Source of the DNA: Komagataeibacter medellinensis NBRC 3288
GTDB taxonomy: Bacteria; Pseudomonadota; Alphaproteobacteria; Acetobacterales; Acetobacteraceae
DNA: 64,000 nucleotides
NCBI RefSeq assembly: GCF_000182745.2
Contig: NC_016027.1
Span: forward strand, 2,014,001-2,078,000
Reading direction: 5' to 3'
Shown: piece by piece, positions 1-7,650 of the stretch
Position numbering within the stretch: the first letter of the stretch is position 1
Layout: the number at the start of each line of letters is the position of its first letter
The notes under the pieces: generated by a model
Database searches by the model: none
Told to the model about the DNA's origin: nothing
What the model saw: the letters and a program-made list of their open reading frames with translations, nothing else
Position numbers and translations under genes: made by a program

Positions 1-1212
1 GTCGATGCCGGAATACAGCGCGCCGCCCTTCATGCCGAATTTGGCGAAGGCCGGGCGGATATTGCGCACTGCACGCAATTCGTCCCACAGCCACGAATCC
101 TTGACGCGCCGGGTGTAGGAGCCGGGTTCGACCCGGTTGGTGGCCAGTGCTTCGGCCACAGCTTCGGCGGCCAGCATGCCGGACTTCATGGCCGTATGGG
201 TACCCTTGATCTTGGGCACGTTGAGGAAACCTGCCGTATCACCGATCAGCGCCCCACCGGGGAAGGTCAGGCGCGGGATGGACTGGATGCCGCCTTCGGA
301 CAGGGCGCGCGCGCCATAGGCGATGCGGCGTCCACCCTCGAAATACGGGCGGAAGGCCGGGTGCAGCTTCACGCGCTGCATCTCATCAAACGGGGAGAGC
401 CATGTGTTGGGGTAATCCAGCCCCACCACAAACCCGTAGGAGACGAGGTTTTCCCCAAAATGGTACATCCACGCTCCGCCATAGGTCCGGTCATCAAGCG
501 GCCAGCCAAAGCTGTGCTGCACCAGGCCGGGGCGGTGCATTTCCTTGGGGATTTCCCACAGTTCCTTGATGCCCAGCCCGTAGGTCTGCGGGTCCACGCC
601 CTTGCGCAGGTTGTACATCGCGGTGACCTGCTTGGTCAGCGAGCCGCGGCAGCCTTCGGCGAACAGGGTATATTTCGCGCGCAGTTCCATGCCCGGCGCG
701 TAATTGTCACCCGGCTTGCCGTCACGGCCCACGCCCATGTCACCCGTGGCTACACCGGTCACGCGGCCGCTGTCATCCACCAGCACTTCGGCACCGGCAA
801 AGCCGGGATAGATCTCGACGCCGAGTTCCTCCGCCCGGCCCGCAAGCCAGCGGCACAGGTCGCCCAGGCTGGTGATGTAGTTGCCGTGGTTGCTCATATG
901 CGGCATCACACGCTCAAGGTAGGGCACTTCCATGCTGCCCGTCCGGGTCAGGTAGAGCATCTGCTCTTCTGTCACTGGCGTGTTGAGCGGGGCGCCTTCC
1001 TCACGCCAGTGGGGCAGGAGTTCTTCCAGCGCACGCGGCTCGATCACGGCACCGGACAGAATATGGGCGCCAATCTCGCTGCCTTTTTCGATCAGGCAAA
1101 CACTGGCCTCCGGGGCGACCTGTCGCAGCCGGATCGCGGCAGCCAGCCCCGACGGGCCGCCACCAACGATGACGACATCGAATTCCATAGTCTCGCGCGT
1201 GGTCTCGCTCAT
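1..1212 (-). CDS. Electron transfer flavoprotein-ubiquinone oxidoreductase (3' end off the left edge)
   Basis: The reverse strand is open from an ATG at 1212 to the window edge, about 404 codons of a family usually near 550 residues. The N-terminus has the FAD-binding Rossmann motif VVIVGGGPSGLAAAIRL. Further on come HILSGAVIEP, a GNYITSLGDLCRWLA stretch and a second dinucleotide-binding segment (GGALIGDTAGFLNVPKIKG), all typical of ETF-QO. The enzyme is membrane-associated and passes electrons from reduced ETF (acyl-CoA and amino-acid dehydrogenases) to ubiquinone. The C-terminal 4Fe-4S ferredoxin-like part lies outside the window and cannot be checked. An AGAGG sequence just upstream supports the start. 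ORFs on the other strand here are shadows. Confidence 0.93.
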   Translation of the reverse strand, partial: MSETTRETMEFDVVIVGGGPSGLAAAIRLRQVAPEASVCLIEKGSEIGAHILSGAVIEPRALEELLPHWREEGAPLNTPVTEEQMLYLTRTGSMEVPYLERVMPHMSNHGNYITSLGDLCRWLAGRAEELGVEIYPGFAGAEVLVDDSGRVTGVATGDMGVGRDGKPGDNYAPGMELRAKYTLFAEGCRGSLTKQVTAMYNLRKGVDPQTYGLGIKELWEIPKEMHRPGLVQHSFGWPLDDRTYGGAWMYHFGENLVSYGFVVGLDYPNTWLSPFDEMQRVKLHPAFRPYFEGGRRIAYGARALSEGGIQSIPRLTFPGGALIGDTAGFLNVPKIKGTHTAMKSGMLAAEAVAEALATNRVEPGSYTRRVKDSWLWDELRAVRNIRPAFAKFGMKGGALYSGID

Positions 1213-1282
1213 ACCTCTGTTGTCCTCTTGCGTCATGACCGGGATGACATGGGATAAAAGTTACACCGGGTAGACGTGCTTC

Positions 1283-2008
1283 CTAGAACCGTTTGGTGCC
1301 TGAATAAAGGCTTGTCATGCATTCCGTTTCCGCTGGGGCGCAATCTGGCTTTTCCCGGCATGCATGGGTGGGCATGGCCAGTTCGTCCGTAGCTTCCCAT
1401 TCGGGGCCGACGTAATTGACGATGAGCGTGCGCCGCACGCCGTTCAGTGGCCGCGGCACGAAGCCATGCCATGACCGGGCGGACGGGATGAACAGCAACC
1501 CGGAATTAAACGCGCCCGATGCACGGGCCACGGGTATGCCCCCGGCCGTCATGATGTCCGTGCCCCACTGTGCTGCCTGCGCCCCCATGGAAAGCGCTAT
1601 GAGCAGCGTCAGCCGCTTGGCGCCGATATCGGTATGGGGTTCGAGCCAGAACCCGTTGGTATCAAGGCACAGTTCAAGGCGCAGGGCGGCGTGTTCAAGG
1701 CGTGCTGCGCATTGGGTGCTGAACGCAGCACGGGTCTGCGGAGCATCAAACAGCCGGGCCAGACGGTCCATGGCGGGACTTGTCGCGCGCAGGGCCGGGG
1801 TGATGAACAGTCGCTGCCCGTTGCGCCCTGACCGCTGGCCGCCACTATCTCCGCCGATAAATCGCGCATCGGGCCGCCATGCCATCAGGGCTGTGGCCAC
1901 CGGGGCGGGCAGTACGTCGTGCAACTGCCAGTGGGGATAAGGCCATTCAGTGGTTGGGCTGGCCTGCAGGGCGGCAATGACGCAGTTGGTTTGCATGGCG
2001 CTATTCAT
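1283..2008 (-). CDS. 2-oxoglutarate/Fe(II)-dependent oxygenase family protein
   Basis: A 241-residue protein with the facial triad of non-haem iron oxygenases. His125 and Asp127 lie in LEPHTDIGAKRL, and His181 lies in SARSWHGF. Arg192/Arg193 in VRRTLIVNYV would bind the 2-oxoglutarate carboxylate. The last two blocks are spaced as in a double-stranded beta-helix core. No signal peptide is seen, so it is probably cytosolic. The substrate cannot be told; the nearest general group is the prolyl-hydroxylase-like 2OG oxygenases. It stands alone between ETF-QO and hemN, with a palindromic repeat just upstream of its start. The family call is firm; the function is open. Confidence 0.75.
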   Translation of the reverse strand: MNSAMQTNCVIAALQASPTTEWPYPHWQLHDVLPAPVATALMAWRPDARFIGGDSGGQRSGRNGQRLFITPALRATSPAMDRLARLFDAPQTRAAFSTQCAARLEHAALRLELCLDTNGFWLEPHTDIGAKRLTLLIALSMGAQAAQWGTDIMTAGGIPVARASGAFNSGLLFIPSARSWHGFVPRPLNGVRRTLIVNYVGPEWEATDELAMPTHACREKPDCAPAETECMTSLYSGTKRF

Positions 2009-2029
2009 GTTGCGGTATACAAAGGAATA

Positions 2030-2108
2030 GAAGTTTTTGGGTGCCGCCTTTTTTCAAAAAGGCGGCATTCTTTAAAGCTTTTTGAAAAAAGCTTCACCAA
2101 AAACTTCT
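2030..2108. repeat. Double-hairpin palindromic repeat, copy 1
   Basis: An outer inverted repeat, GAAGTTTTTGG / CCAAAAACTTC, encloses two hairpins. The first is GCCGCC-T6-C-A5-GGCGGC and the second AAGCTTTTTGAAAAAAGCTT. Both strands can fold into a three-way structure. It lies between hemN and the oxygenase gene. The same design recurs at seven other places in the window. Confidence 0.9.
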
Positions 2109-2123
2109 TTACGGTTTTTCGGG

Positions 2124-3491
2124 CTACAGGGCGCTGGCGTGGCGGGTGGCGCTGCCAGCATCCAGATAGCGGTCAAACACGGCGGCCACATGCCGCACAA
2201 AGGGCCGTCCTTTATCCGTAACCCGGATCTGGTAGCCTGTGACCTGTACCAGCCCGTCATCCGCCATCGGGGCCAGACGGGTCAGTTCGGGGTCCAGGCT
2301 GCTGGCAGGCAGGCCGTGGCATGAGGCAATCTGATCCAGATCGACCTGCAGGGTGCACATCACCTGTTCTATGATAGCGGCACGCAAGCGGTCATCGGCA
2401 TCCAGCGCCACACCGCGTACAACCGGCAGGCTGTCGGTATCCTGTGCCATGAGCCGGGCATAGGCTGCGGACGAGACGGCATTCTGCGTCATGCCGCCCG
2501 GCAGGGCTGAAATGGCGGATGCGCCGACCCCGATCAGGGCAGCGGCGGCATCAACCGTGTAACCCTGGAAATTGCGGTGCAGCGTGCCTTTGGCCATGGC
2601 GTAGGCCATGCTGTCGGTCGGGCTTGCGTAATGGTCCAGCCCTACGGGCAGGAAGCCCTCCGCGTGCAGCACGCCATCAATGGCTTCACGTTGCGCCACG
2701 CGCTGGGCGGGATCAGGCAACTGGCCCGTGGGCATCAGGGACTGGCGCTTCTGTTTCCATGGTACATGGGCATAGCCGAACACGGCCAGCCGGTCGGGAT
2801 GCAGGCTGGCCACGGCTTGTGCCGTGCGGGCAACACCTGTCGTATCCTGTCGGGGCAGGCCGTAGATCAGGTCGATATTGATTGACCCCACCCCTGCCGC
2901 GCGTAGGGCATGCAGGCAGTCACGCGTCTGTTCCCAGGTCTGGATGCGTCCGCAGGCTTCCTGCACATCGGGGTCCAGATCCTGCACGCCCATGCTGGCG
3001 CGGTTGAAGCCCAGTTCATGCAGCAGCGCAGGATACCCGGTCGGCAGGTGGCGGGGGTCGACCTCAATGCTGATCTCGGCATCGGGCAGGATGATGAAGT
3101 TCTGGCGTATGGCCTGCATGACCCGGCGCATCGTGCCAGCGGGCAGCGTGGTGGGCGTGCCGCCCCCCCATTGCAGGTGGCTGATGCGGCGCTGCGGGCC
3201 GATGATGGCCACAATCCGGCGCAGTTCTTCCAGCAGCAGCGCGCCATAGGCGGCGCGGGCATTCGCATTGCGCAGTACGGCGGTATTGCACCCGCAGAAC
3301 CGGCACAGCGTGTCACAGAAGGGAACGTGAAGATAAAGGGAAAGTGGCTGCGAGGCCGGCAGCGCGGAGAGCCATTCGCGGCTGTCCGCAGGGCCCACCG
3401 CATCGCTGAACTGCGCGGCGGTGGGGTAGCTGGTATAACGCGGCAGGTTGCCCCCGTAGCGCGAAAGCAGGGTGCTGTCCGCCGCGTTCAT
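2124..3491 (-). CDS. hemN: Oxygen-independent coproporphyrinogen III oxidase (radical SAM)
   Basis: A 455-residue protein, the normal HemN length when the ATG at 3491 is used; upstream in-frame codons lie inside ompW and are rejected. The radical-SAM cluster motif is Cys59, Cys63 and Cys66, followed by Cys68 (FCDTLCRFCGC), as in HemN. Also present are the YTSYPTAAQF N-terminus, HLQWGGGTPT, and IDLIYGLPRQ. The enzyme converts coproporphyrinogen III to protoporphyrinogen IX without oxygen, using SAM and a 4Fe-4S cluster in the cytosol. The start is only 4 bases after the ompW stop, so the two are probably co-transcribed and translationally coupled. A perfect Fnr-type box lies upstream of ompW, which fits induction at low oxygen. 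Confidence 0.95.
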   Translation of the reverse strand: MNAADSTLLSRYGGNLPRYTSYPTAAQFSDAVGPADSREWLSALPASQPLSLYLHVPFCDTLCRFCGCNTAVLRNANARAAYGALLLEELRRIVAIIGPQRRISHLQWGGGTPTTLPAGTMRRVMQAIRQNFIILPDAEISIEVDPRHLPTGYPALLHELGFNRASMGVQDLDPDVQEACGRIQTWEQTRDCLHALRAAGVGSINIDLIYGLPRQDTTGVARTAQAVASLHPDRLAVFGYAHVPWKQKRQSLMPTGQLPDPAQRVAQREAIDGVLHAEGFLPVGLDHYASPTDSMAYAMAKGTLHRNFQGYTVDAAAALIGVGASAISALPGGMTQNAVSSAAYARLMAQDTDSLPVVRGVALDADDRLRAAIIEQVMCTLQVDLDQIASCHGLPASSLDPELTRLAPMADDGLVQVTGYQIRVTDKGRPFVRHVAAVFDRYLDAGSATRHASAL

Positions 3492-3495
3492 GCGA

Positions 3496-4290
3496 TCAGA
3501 ACCGGTAGGCGATACCAGCGGAGACGACGGTCGGGTCAAGCGAGTCGTGGGCCTTGATGCGGGTGGCGGGGTTGTTGCCATCTTCGTTTGCCCAGGCGTG
3601 CATGCGCACGAACATCTGCTTGACGTCGAAGTTGAAGAACCAGTTGCCAACCAGCTGGTAATCCACACCGGCATTGATGGACGGGCCACCGGTGAAGCCG
3701 GAGTTCAGGCGCTGAATGGTCGGGCCATTGGGGTTCATGTTGTGGAACCACATGAACGTGCCGCCAACACCCACATACGGGTTCAGGCGCTTGTGCGGAC
3801 GGAAGTGCCACGCAACGGTAATGGTGGGGGGCAGGACCCACGCGCTGCCGACGTCCAGCTTGCTGGGGGAGCCAAGCGCACCACCTTCGGCCGAGACTTC
3901 ATGGCGGGTGCTGGTGGCAATCAGGTCCAGCGAGATGTTGTCGGTCACGAAGTATTCGAACGTCAGTTCCGGCATGACCTGATTGGTGGTCTTGACGCGC
4001 GTGCCGGCGAGTGCCTGACCACCAACCCAGACCTTGCTGTCACGATCTTCGGGCAGCACGCCCACGGCGGACAGGCGGATCATGAAGTCACCGCGGCCCA
4101 GGCCGATCTTGGTGGAGGCACAGGTCTGGAAGATGCCGCAATGACCCTTGGGCTGCGCCACGGCAACGGGGTTGGCAATCGGGGCATTGACGTAAGTGGA
4201 AGGTGTGGCGGTCTGCGCATGGACCGCAACGGGTGCGAGGGCCGCAGCACCCAGTGCTGCCGACATGGCGTATTTGCGAATGTTCTTCAT
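3496..4290 (-). CDS. ompW: OmpW-family outer-membrane protein
   Basis: 264 residues with a signal peptide (Lys/Arg-containing start, Ala-rich core, likely cleavage after AVHAQ) and a C-terminal aromatic residue (AYRF) typical of beta-barrel proteins. Glycine-flanked barrel strands (GRGDFMIRLSAVGV, LNPYVGVGGTFMWF, AGVDYQLVGNWFFNFDVKQ) match the OmpW/YiaT family, an 8-stranded barrel thought to pass small hydrophobic molecules. It is directly upstream of hemN and downstream of an Fnr-type operator at 4397-4410. ompW is an Fnr-controlled gene in other proteobacteria, so the arrangement is plausible. One unusual point is the two Cys residues (HCGIFQTCAS) near the N-terminus of the mature protein. 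Confidence 0.88.
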   Translation of the reverse strand: MKNIRKYAMSAALGAAALAPVAVHAQTATPSTYVNAPIANPVAVAQPKGHCGIFQTCASTKIGLGRGDFMIRLSAVGVLPEDRDSKVWVGGQALAGTRVKTTNQVMPELTFEYFVTDNISLDLIATSTRHEVSAEGGALGSPSKLDVGSAWVLPPTITVAWHFRPHKRLNPYVGVGGTFMWFHNMNPNGPTIQRLNSGFTGGPSINAGVDYQLVGNWFFNFDVKQMFVRMHAWANEDGNNPATRIKAHDSLDPTVVSAGIAYRF

Positions 4291-4396
4291 CGTGTGCAGA
4301 CCTTGATTCGTTTCATCCGTTGTGAATGCGGACGATGTTAGGAATATTCAACCTGATTTGATCAGTGCAGAAATCACGGCCACCTAGCATCGGGCT

Positions 4397-4410
4397 TTGA
4401 TATGAATCAA
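4397..4410. promoter_or_regulatory. Fnr/FixK-type operator upstream of ompW-hemN
   Basis: TTGAT-ATGA-ATCAA is a perfect match to the Fnr/FixK consensus TTGAT-N4-ATCAA. It sits 107 bases upstream of the ompW ATG and directly abuts the stop codon of the upstream reverse-strand gene. The Fnr-type regulator at 5103 carries the residues that read TTGAT. Control of ompW-hemN is inferred. Confidence 0.8.
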
Positions 4411-4896
4411 TCAAAGACCCTGAAGTATTTGCTTGTTACGGTCCAGGCGGACTGTTCTTTCGGTAATGTGGCCGGATGAACACAGTTTCCGTACCGTGCT
4501 GTCCCGGTTGAGCACGGGTTTACTATAGGAAAATGTTCGTATTGCAGTACAGCCCAACTCACGTGCCAGGATTTCCATGGCGGGTAGCAGGGCATTCATG
4601 ATCTGCTGTTCCTGCGTATAGCTGAGTGCGATGATGTAATCGGAGGTCAGTGTATCGCCCGAGCACAGGTCGAAGCCGCGCCGGAACGTGGCCATGCCGC
4701 ATGGCGGGCGTGCGGGGCCATAGCGGGCAACCAGCATGCCTTCACGCACACGGGGGCCGGAACGGGCCAGCCTGCGGCCGATCCGCCCCCATTCCTGCAG
4801 GGTGATGTGGGGGAAGGAAATCCGGATCAGAGGGTATAGCAACGGCACGTCCGCAGGCTCCAGTCGTCTGACCATGGGCGGTGGGGGAGCGTGCAC
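4411..4896 (-). CDS. Small protein, possible GNAT-fold acetyltransferase
   Basis: 161 residues from a GTG start at 4896 preceded by GAGGA; an ATG at 4875 (MVRRLEPADV) is an alternative. The N-terminus VRRLEPADVPLLYPLI resembles the first strand and helix of GNAT acetyltransferases. No clear acetyl-CoA loop (Q/RxxGxG/A) is seen, so the family call is weak. The gene lies between two Fnr-type boxes: one at 4972-4985 upstream of its start and one immediately after its stop. It may therefore belong to the same oxygen-responsive group as ompW-hemN and the divergent fnr gene. No signal peptide or membrane segment. Confidence 0.5.
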   Translation of the reverse strand: MHAPPPPMVRRLEPADVPLLYPLIRISFPHITLQEWGRIGRRLARSGPRVREGMLVARYGPARPPCGMATFRRGFDLCSGDTLTSDYIIALSYTQEQQIMNALLPAMEILARELGCTAIRTFSYSKPVLNRDSTVRKLCSSGHITERTVRLDRNKQILQGL

Positions 4897-4971
4897 GCAG
4901 CTGGATTTCCTCAGGCTGGAATTTTTTATGAAGACTTGCAGTGTTTACCGTATATTCGCCTTTGGCATGCA

Positions 4972-4985
4972 TTGATTTACATCAA
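4972..4985. promoter_or_regulatory. Fnr/FixK-type operator between the GNAT-like gene and fnr
   Basis: TTGAT-TTAC-ATCAA is a second perfect TTGAT-N4-ATCAA site. It is in the divergent intergenic region, 76 bases from the reverse-strand GTG at 4896 and about 117 bases from the fnr ATG at 5103. It could serve either gene; autoregulation of fnr is the simplest reading but is inferred. Confidence 0.8.
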
Positions 4986-5102
4986 ACCATCCGCCATACT
5001 CCTGACTCTTGGCAAATGCATTTGAGTGTATTTCTAGGGGGCCAGGGCATCTCCGGTTACTCGAGGCGCCGGAACGCAGGCGCCTGAGAGTGATTGGAAA
5101 TA

Positions 5103-5873
5103 ATGATGTCGGATATGCCTTCGTGTCAGTTTGAATCAAGGCCTCGGCGTATCGTGATCGGGTCGTCTGGTGTGCAGACGGATTTTTGCTCCACCTGTAG
5201 CGTGCGACCCAACAGTATATGCAGCGTGATCGAACCGGGTGACATTTCGCGCCTGTCGGAAGTGGCGGTGGAAGCCATTGTTCCCCCCGGTCGCGGCTTC
5301 ATAGAAGAGGGCGCGCCTGCTACCGATTTTTTCAATGTCACCTCCGGCACGGTCAAGCTTTTCAAGGCCCTGCCTGACGGGCGCCGCCAGATCACGGGTT
5401 TCGCGGCACCCGGTCATTTCCTCGGGCTTGCGGTATCGGACAGTTATGCCTTTGGCGCGGAAGCGGTCGATACGGTGCGTGTCTGCCGCTTCTCGCGTGA
5501 GAAGATGACCGAACTGCTCGATGACTTTCCCAAGCTTGAGCGCCGCCTGCTTGAAGAGGCGTCTAACGAACTCGTCGCCGCCCAGAACCAGATGCTGCTG
5601 CTGGGTCGCAAGACCGCGCGCGAGCGGGTGGCCAGCTTCCTGCTGGACCAGATGCAGACGGGCGTGCTGCCGGGGCAGGATGGCAATGGTGGTCGCCTGC
5701 ACCTGCCCATGACGCGCGGCGACATTGCCGACTACCTTGGCCTGACCATCGAAACCGTCAGCCGCACGCTTAGCTGGATGCGTGCCCAGGGCATGATCGA
5801 GGTGGGTAAGGGCTATGCCATTACCATCGTGTCAATAGCCAAGCTTGAAGTGCTGGCCGCAGGTAACGGCTAG
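5103..5873 (+). CDS. fnr: Fnr/FnrL-type oxygen-sensing transcription regulator
   Basis: 256 residues from ATG 5103; ATG 5106 and TTG 5094 are alternatives. Four candidate 4Fe-4S ligands are present: Cys29, Cys32 and Cys40 (C-x2-C-x7-C, the alphaproteobacterial FnrL spacing) and Cys128. A cNMP-type beta-roll spans roughly residues 45-135, then a long dimerisation helix, then the winged helix. The recognition helix LTIETVSRTL has Glu217, Ser220 and Arg221, the E--SR set that reads TTGAT. Two such boxes lie just upstream. Expected role: activation or repression of low-oxygen genes after cluster assembly. Cluster binding is inferred from the cysteines. Confidence 0.92.
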   Translation: MMSDMPSCQFESRPRRIVIGSSGVQTDFCSTCSVRPNSICSVIEPGDISRLSEVAVEAIVPPGRGFIEEGAPATDFFNVTSGTVKLFKALPDGRRQITGFAAPGHFLGLAVSDSYAFGAEAVDTVRVCRFSREKMTELLDDFPKLERRLLEEASNELVAAQNQMLLLGRKTARERVASFLLDQMQTGVLPGQDGNGGRLHLPMTRGDIADYLGLTIETVSRTLSWMRAQGMIEVGKGYAITIVSIAKLEVLAAGNG

Positions 5874-5976
5874 AGCAGATCCTGTTTCAATCTGTGCATT
5901 CAGACAGGTGAAGATGCTGGTAAAACAGTAGACCAGTGCATGTTCACCGAACTGGTTCTTTGGTGGACATGCTCTA
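5871..5976. repeat. Intergenic segment bounded by a 7-bp inverted repeat covering both stop codons
   Basis: TAGAGCA (5871-5877) and TGCTCTA (5970-5976) are perfect inverted repeats. The first includes the fnr TAG stop and the second the TAG of the convergent AI-2E gene. The roughly 106-bp block may be a short interspersed repeat or a bidirectional terminator. No other copy was noticed in the window, so the repeat call is weak. Confidence 0.4.
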
Positions 5977-7221
5977 ATCGTCCTGCCCTTCCGGGGGCAG
6001 GGTGCTCTCGGGCAGGCGCGGTTTGGGCGTGGCCGTACGCGCGGGTCCGCCCACGATATGGCCGATGGGGGTCAGGATATCTACATGGTCACAGATAATC
6101 TTGAACACGGCCAGCAGCGGCACGGACAGGAACGCGCCAAAGATACCCCATAGCCAGTCCCAGAACATGAGCGATGCCATGACCAGCACCGGGTTGAGCG
6201 TGAAGCGCCGCGCCAGCACCATGGGGGTGATGGTCTCGCCCTCCGTCAGGTGGATGCACAGGTAGATGGCCGGTGGTAGCAGCGCCTGCCAGACCGATGG
6301 GTAAACGAACAGCCCGACAAGGAAATAGATGATGATGCCCATCATCGGCCCGATGATGGGGATGTAGTTGAGCAGGAACGCCACCACTCCCCACAGCAGC
6401 GGGTTGGGCATGCCCAGCAGCCAGCACTGGACCATGTTCACCAGCCCCACGAGGCTGTTGATGATGGTGATGGTGGCCAGGTACTGCGAGACATTGCGCT
6501 CGATCTGGTAGGCGATCTGCACCGCGCGCCGTTTGTCGGCAAAGGTGGGCATGATCTCCACAAAGCGCCTGAGCAGGCTGTCCCCCTGCGCGAGCAGGAA
6601 GAACAGCATCAGAATCATAGTGAAGAACTGCCCCATGAACGCCTGCGTGCCCAGCAGGATGGAAGAGCTGAAGCGGTCCAGCCCCCCTGTGGCGGTGGGG
6701 GAGGCGACAACGATCACCTGCCCGCTTGCCGTCGTGGCCGTGGAGGCTGAGGGTTCGCCATGACCGTTCGCGATGGTCATGAAATTGTGGATACGTTCGG
6801 ACGCGCTGGTTAGCAGCTGGAACGGCCCGCGCAGGAAGGCCAGCCTGTCACGCAGGGTATTGAGCGCATCGGGCGCGCGCTCCAGCCACCCGGTGGCTGG
6901 CACGGAAATAGCGGTGCCCACCGCACCCACCATGCCAAACACGCACAGGATCAGGCACAGCGCCGCCAGTGGTTTGGGCAGGCGCAGGCGCATGTGCAAA
7001 AAGCGTAGCGGCGTTGACAGCAGCAGGTTGACCACCAGCGCCAGGATCATGGGCAGGATGATGGCAGAGGCAAAATACAGCGTGTAGAAAACCGCCAGCA
7101 CGCTGAGCAGTAGCAGGCAGGCAGTGCGTGTATCGATCCGGCTGTGGCGCATGGCTTCGTTGGCGCGCTGTTGCTGGATTTGCTCGTAGGAAGGGAGAGT
7201 AGGCTCGGTCTCGGGCGGCAT
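5974..7221 (-). CDS. AI-2E family (PerM-type) membrane permease
   Basis: 415 residues with about eight hydrophobic segments. There are two near the N-terminus (AILPMILALVVNLLLS and LAALCLILCVFGMVGAVG), a long central soluble stretch with a His/Ser-rich insert, then the typical C-terminal block (MLMLFFLLAQGD, NSLVGLVNMVQ, GVVAFLLNYIPIIGPMMG, MASLMFWDWLWGIFGAFLSVPLLA). The LNYIPIIGP and WGIFGAFLSVP motifs define the AI-2E/PerM family. Members have been tied to autoinducer-2, ion or lipid movement; the substrate here is unknown. The gene is convergent with fnr and precedes the pqq operon on the other strand. Confidence 0.85.
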   Translation of the reverse strand: MPPETEPTLPSYEQIQQQRANEAMRHSRIDTRTACLLLLSVLAVFYTLYFASAIILPMILALVVNLLLSTPLRFLHMRLRLPKPLAALCLILCVFGMVGAVGTAISVPATGWLERAPDALNTLRDRLAFLRGPFQLLTSASERIHNFMTIANGHGEPSASTATTASGQVIVVASPTATGGLDRFSSSILLGTQAFMGQFFTMILMLFFLLAQGDSLLRRFVEIMPTFADKRRAVQIAYQIERNVSQYLATITIINSLVGLVNMVQCWLLGMPNPLLWGVVAFLLNYIPIIGPMMGIIIYFLVGLFVYPSVWQALLPPAIYLCIHLTEGETITPMVLARRFTLNPVLVMASLMFWDWLWGIFGAFLSVPLLAVFKIICDHVDILTPIGHIVGGPARTATPKPRLPESTLPPEGQDD

Positions 7222-7514
7222 CGATCAGGTCCTGGCGTGTGGCTGGCGTGGCGTGTTGCGGCCAGCGCGCCTGCGGTGCCGGACCGGCCTTGTGTCCGTG
7301 CTGTACCCTTTATGACGGTACCGTAAGCTTACGACCAAGGATTTTGGCACATCCCCGCTACGCAGCCATTGCAAGGGCATGGCGGGTACACGCTAACGTG
7401 AATTTTATCGCCGCCCATGGAGGGACTCAGTGCTTGAAAGCACGGTTGGACAGGGATCAAATACCACGGAGGGAAGGCGCCTGCCTTCCGATACCGTAAC
7501 CAATGGAGAATCCC

Positions 7515-7595
7515 ATGGCCTGGAACACCCCCAAGATTGTTGAAGTCCCCCTGGGCGCCGAGATCAACAGCTACGTCTGTGGCGAAAAGAAGTAA
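7515..7595 (+). CDS. pqqA: PQQ precursor peptide PqqA
   Basis: A 26-residue peptide with the invariant Glu16 and Tyr20 in the core GAEINSYVCGEKK. These two residues are cross-linked by PqqE and become the PQQ skeleton. A GGAG element lies about 8 bases upstream of the ATG. The 290 bases in front (7222-7514) have no gene and probably hold the operon promoter, but no convincing -35/-10 pair was found. A strong hairpin follows directly, which would make pqqA the most abundant message. PQQ is the cofactor of the periplasmic alcohol, glucose and glycerol dehydrogenases of acetic acid bacteria. Confidence 0.97.
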   Translation: MAWNTPKIVEVPLGAEINSYVCGEKK

Positions 7596-7601
7596 TGAAT
7601 G

Positions 7602-7637
7602 ACGCCGCCTGTCTCGCACAGGCGGCGTTTTTCTTTT
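7602..7637 (+). terminator. Rho-independent terminator/attenuator between pqqA and pqqB
   Basis: A perfect 11-bp stem, ACGCCGCCTGT / ACAGGCGGCGT (7602-7612 and 7618-7628), has a 5-base loop and is followed by TTTCTTTT. It sits 7 bases after the pqqA stop and 14 bases before pqqB. Partial read-through would give high PqqA and low PqqB-E, as reported for other pqq operons. Confidence 0.85.
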
Positions 7638-7650
7638 ACACTCTGCGTCC

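Noticed and set aside
196-1257. 353-codon open frame on the forward strand
   Set aside because: Antisense to the clear ETF-QO reading frame; composition and lack of motifs mark it as a shadow.
4353-4367. Third Fnr-like site (CTGATTTGATCAG) near ompW
   Set aside because: Spacing between half-sites is 3, not 4, and the outer bases are C/G; it is a palindrome but not a good Fnr box.
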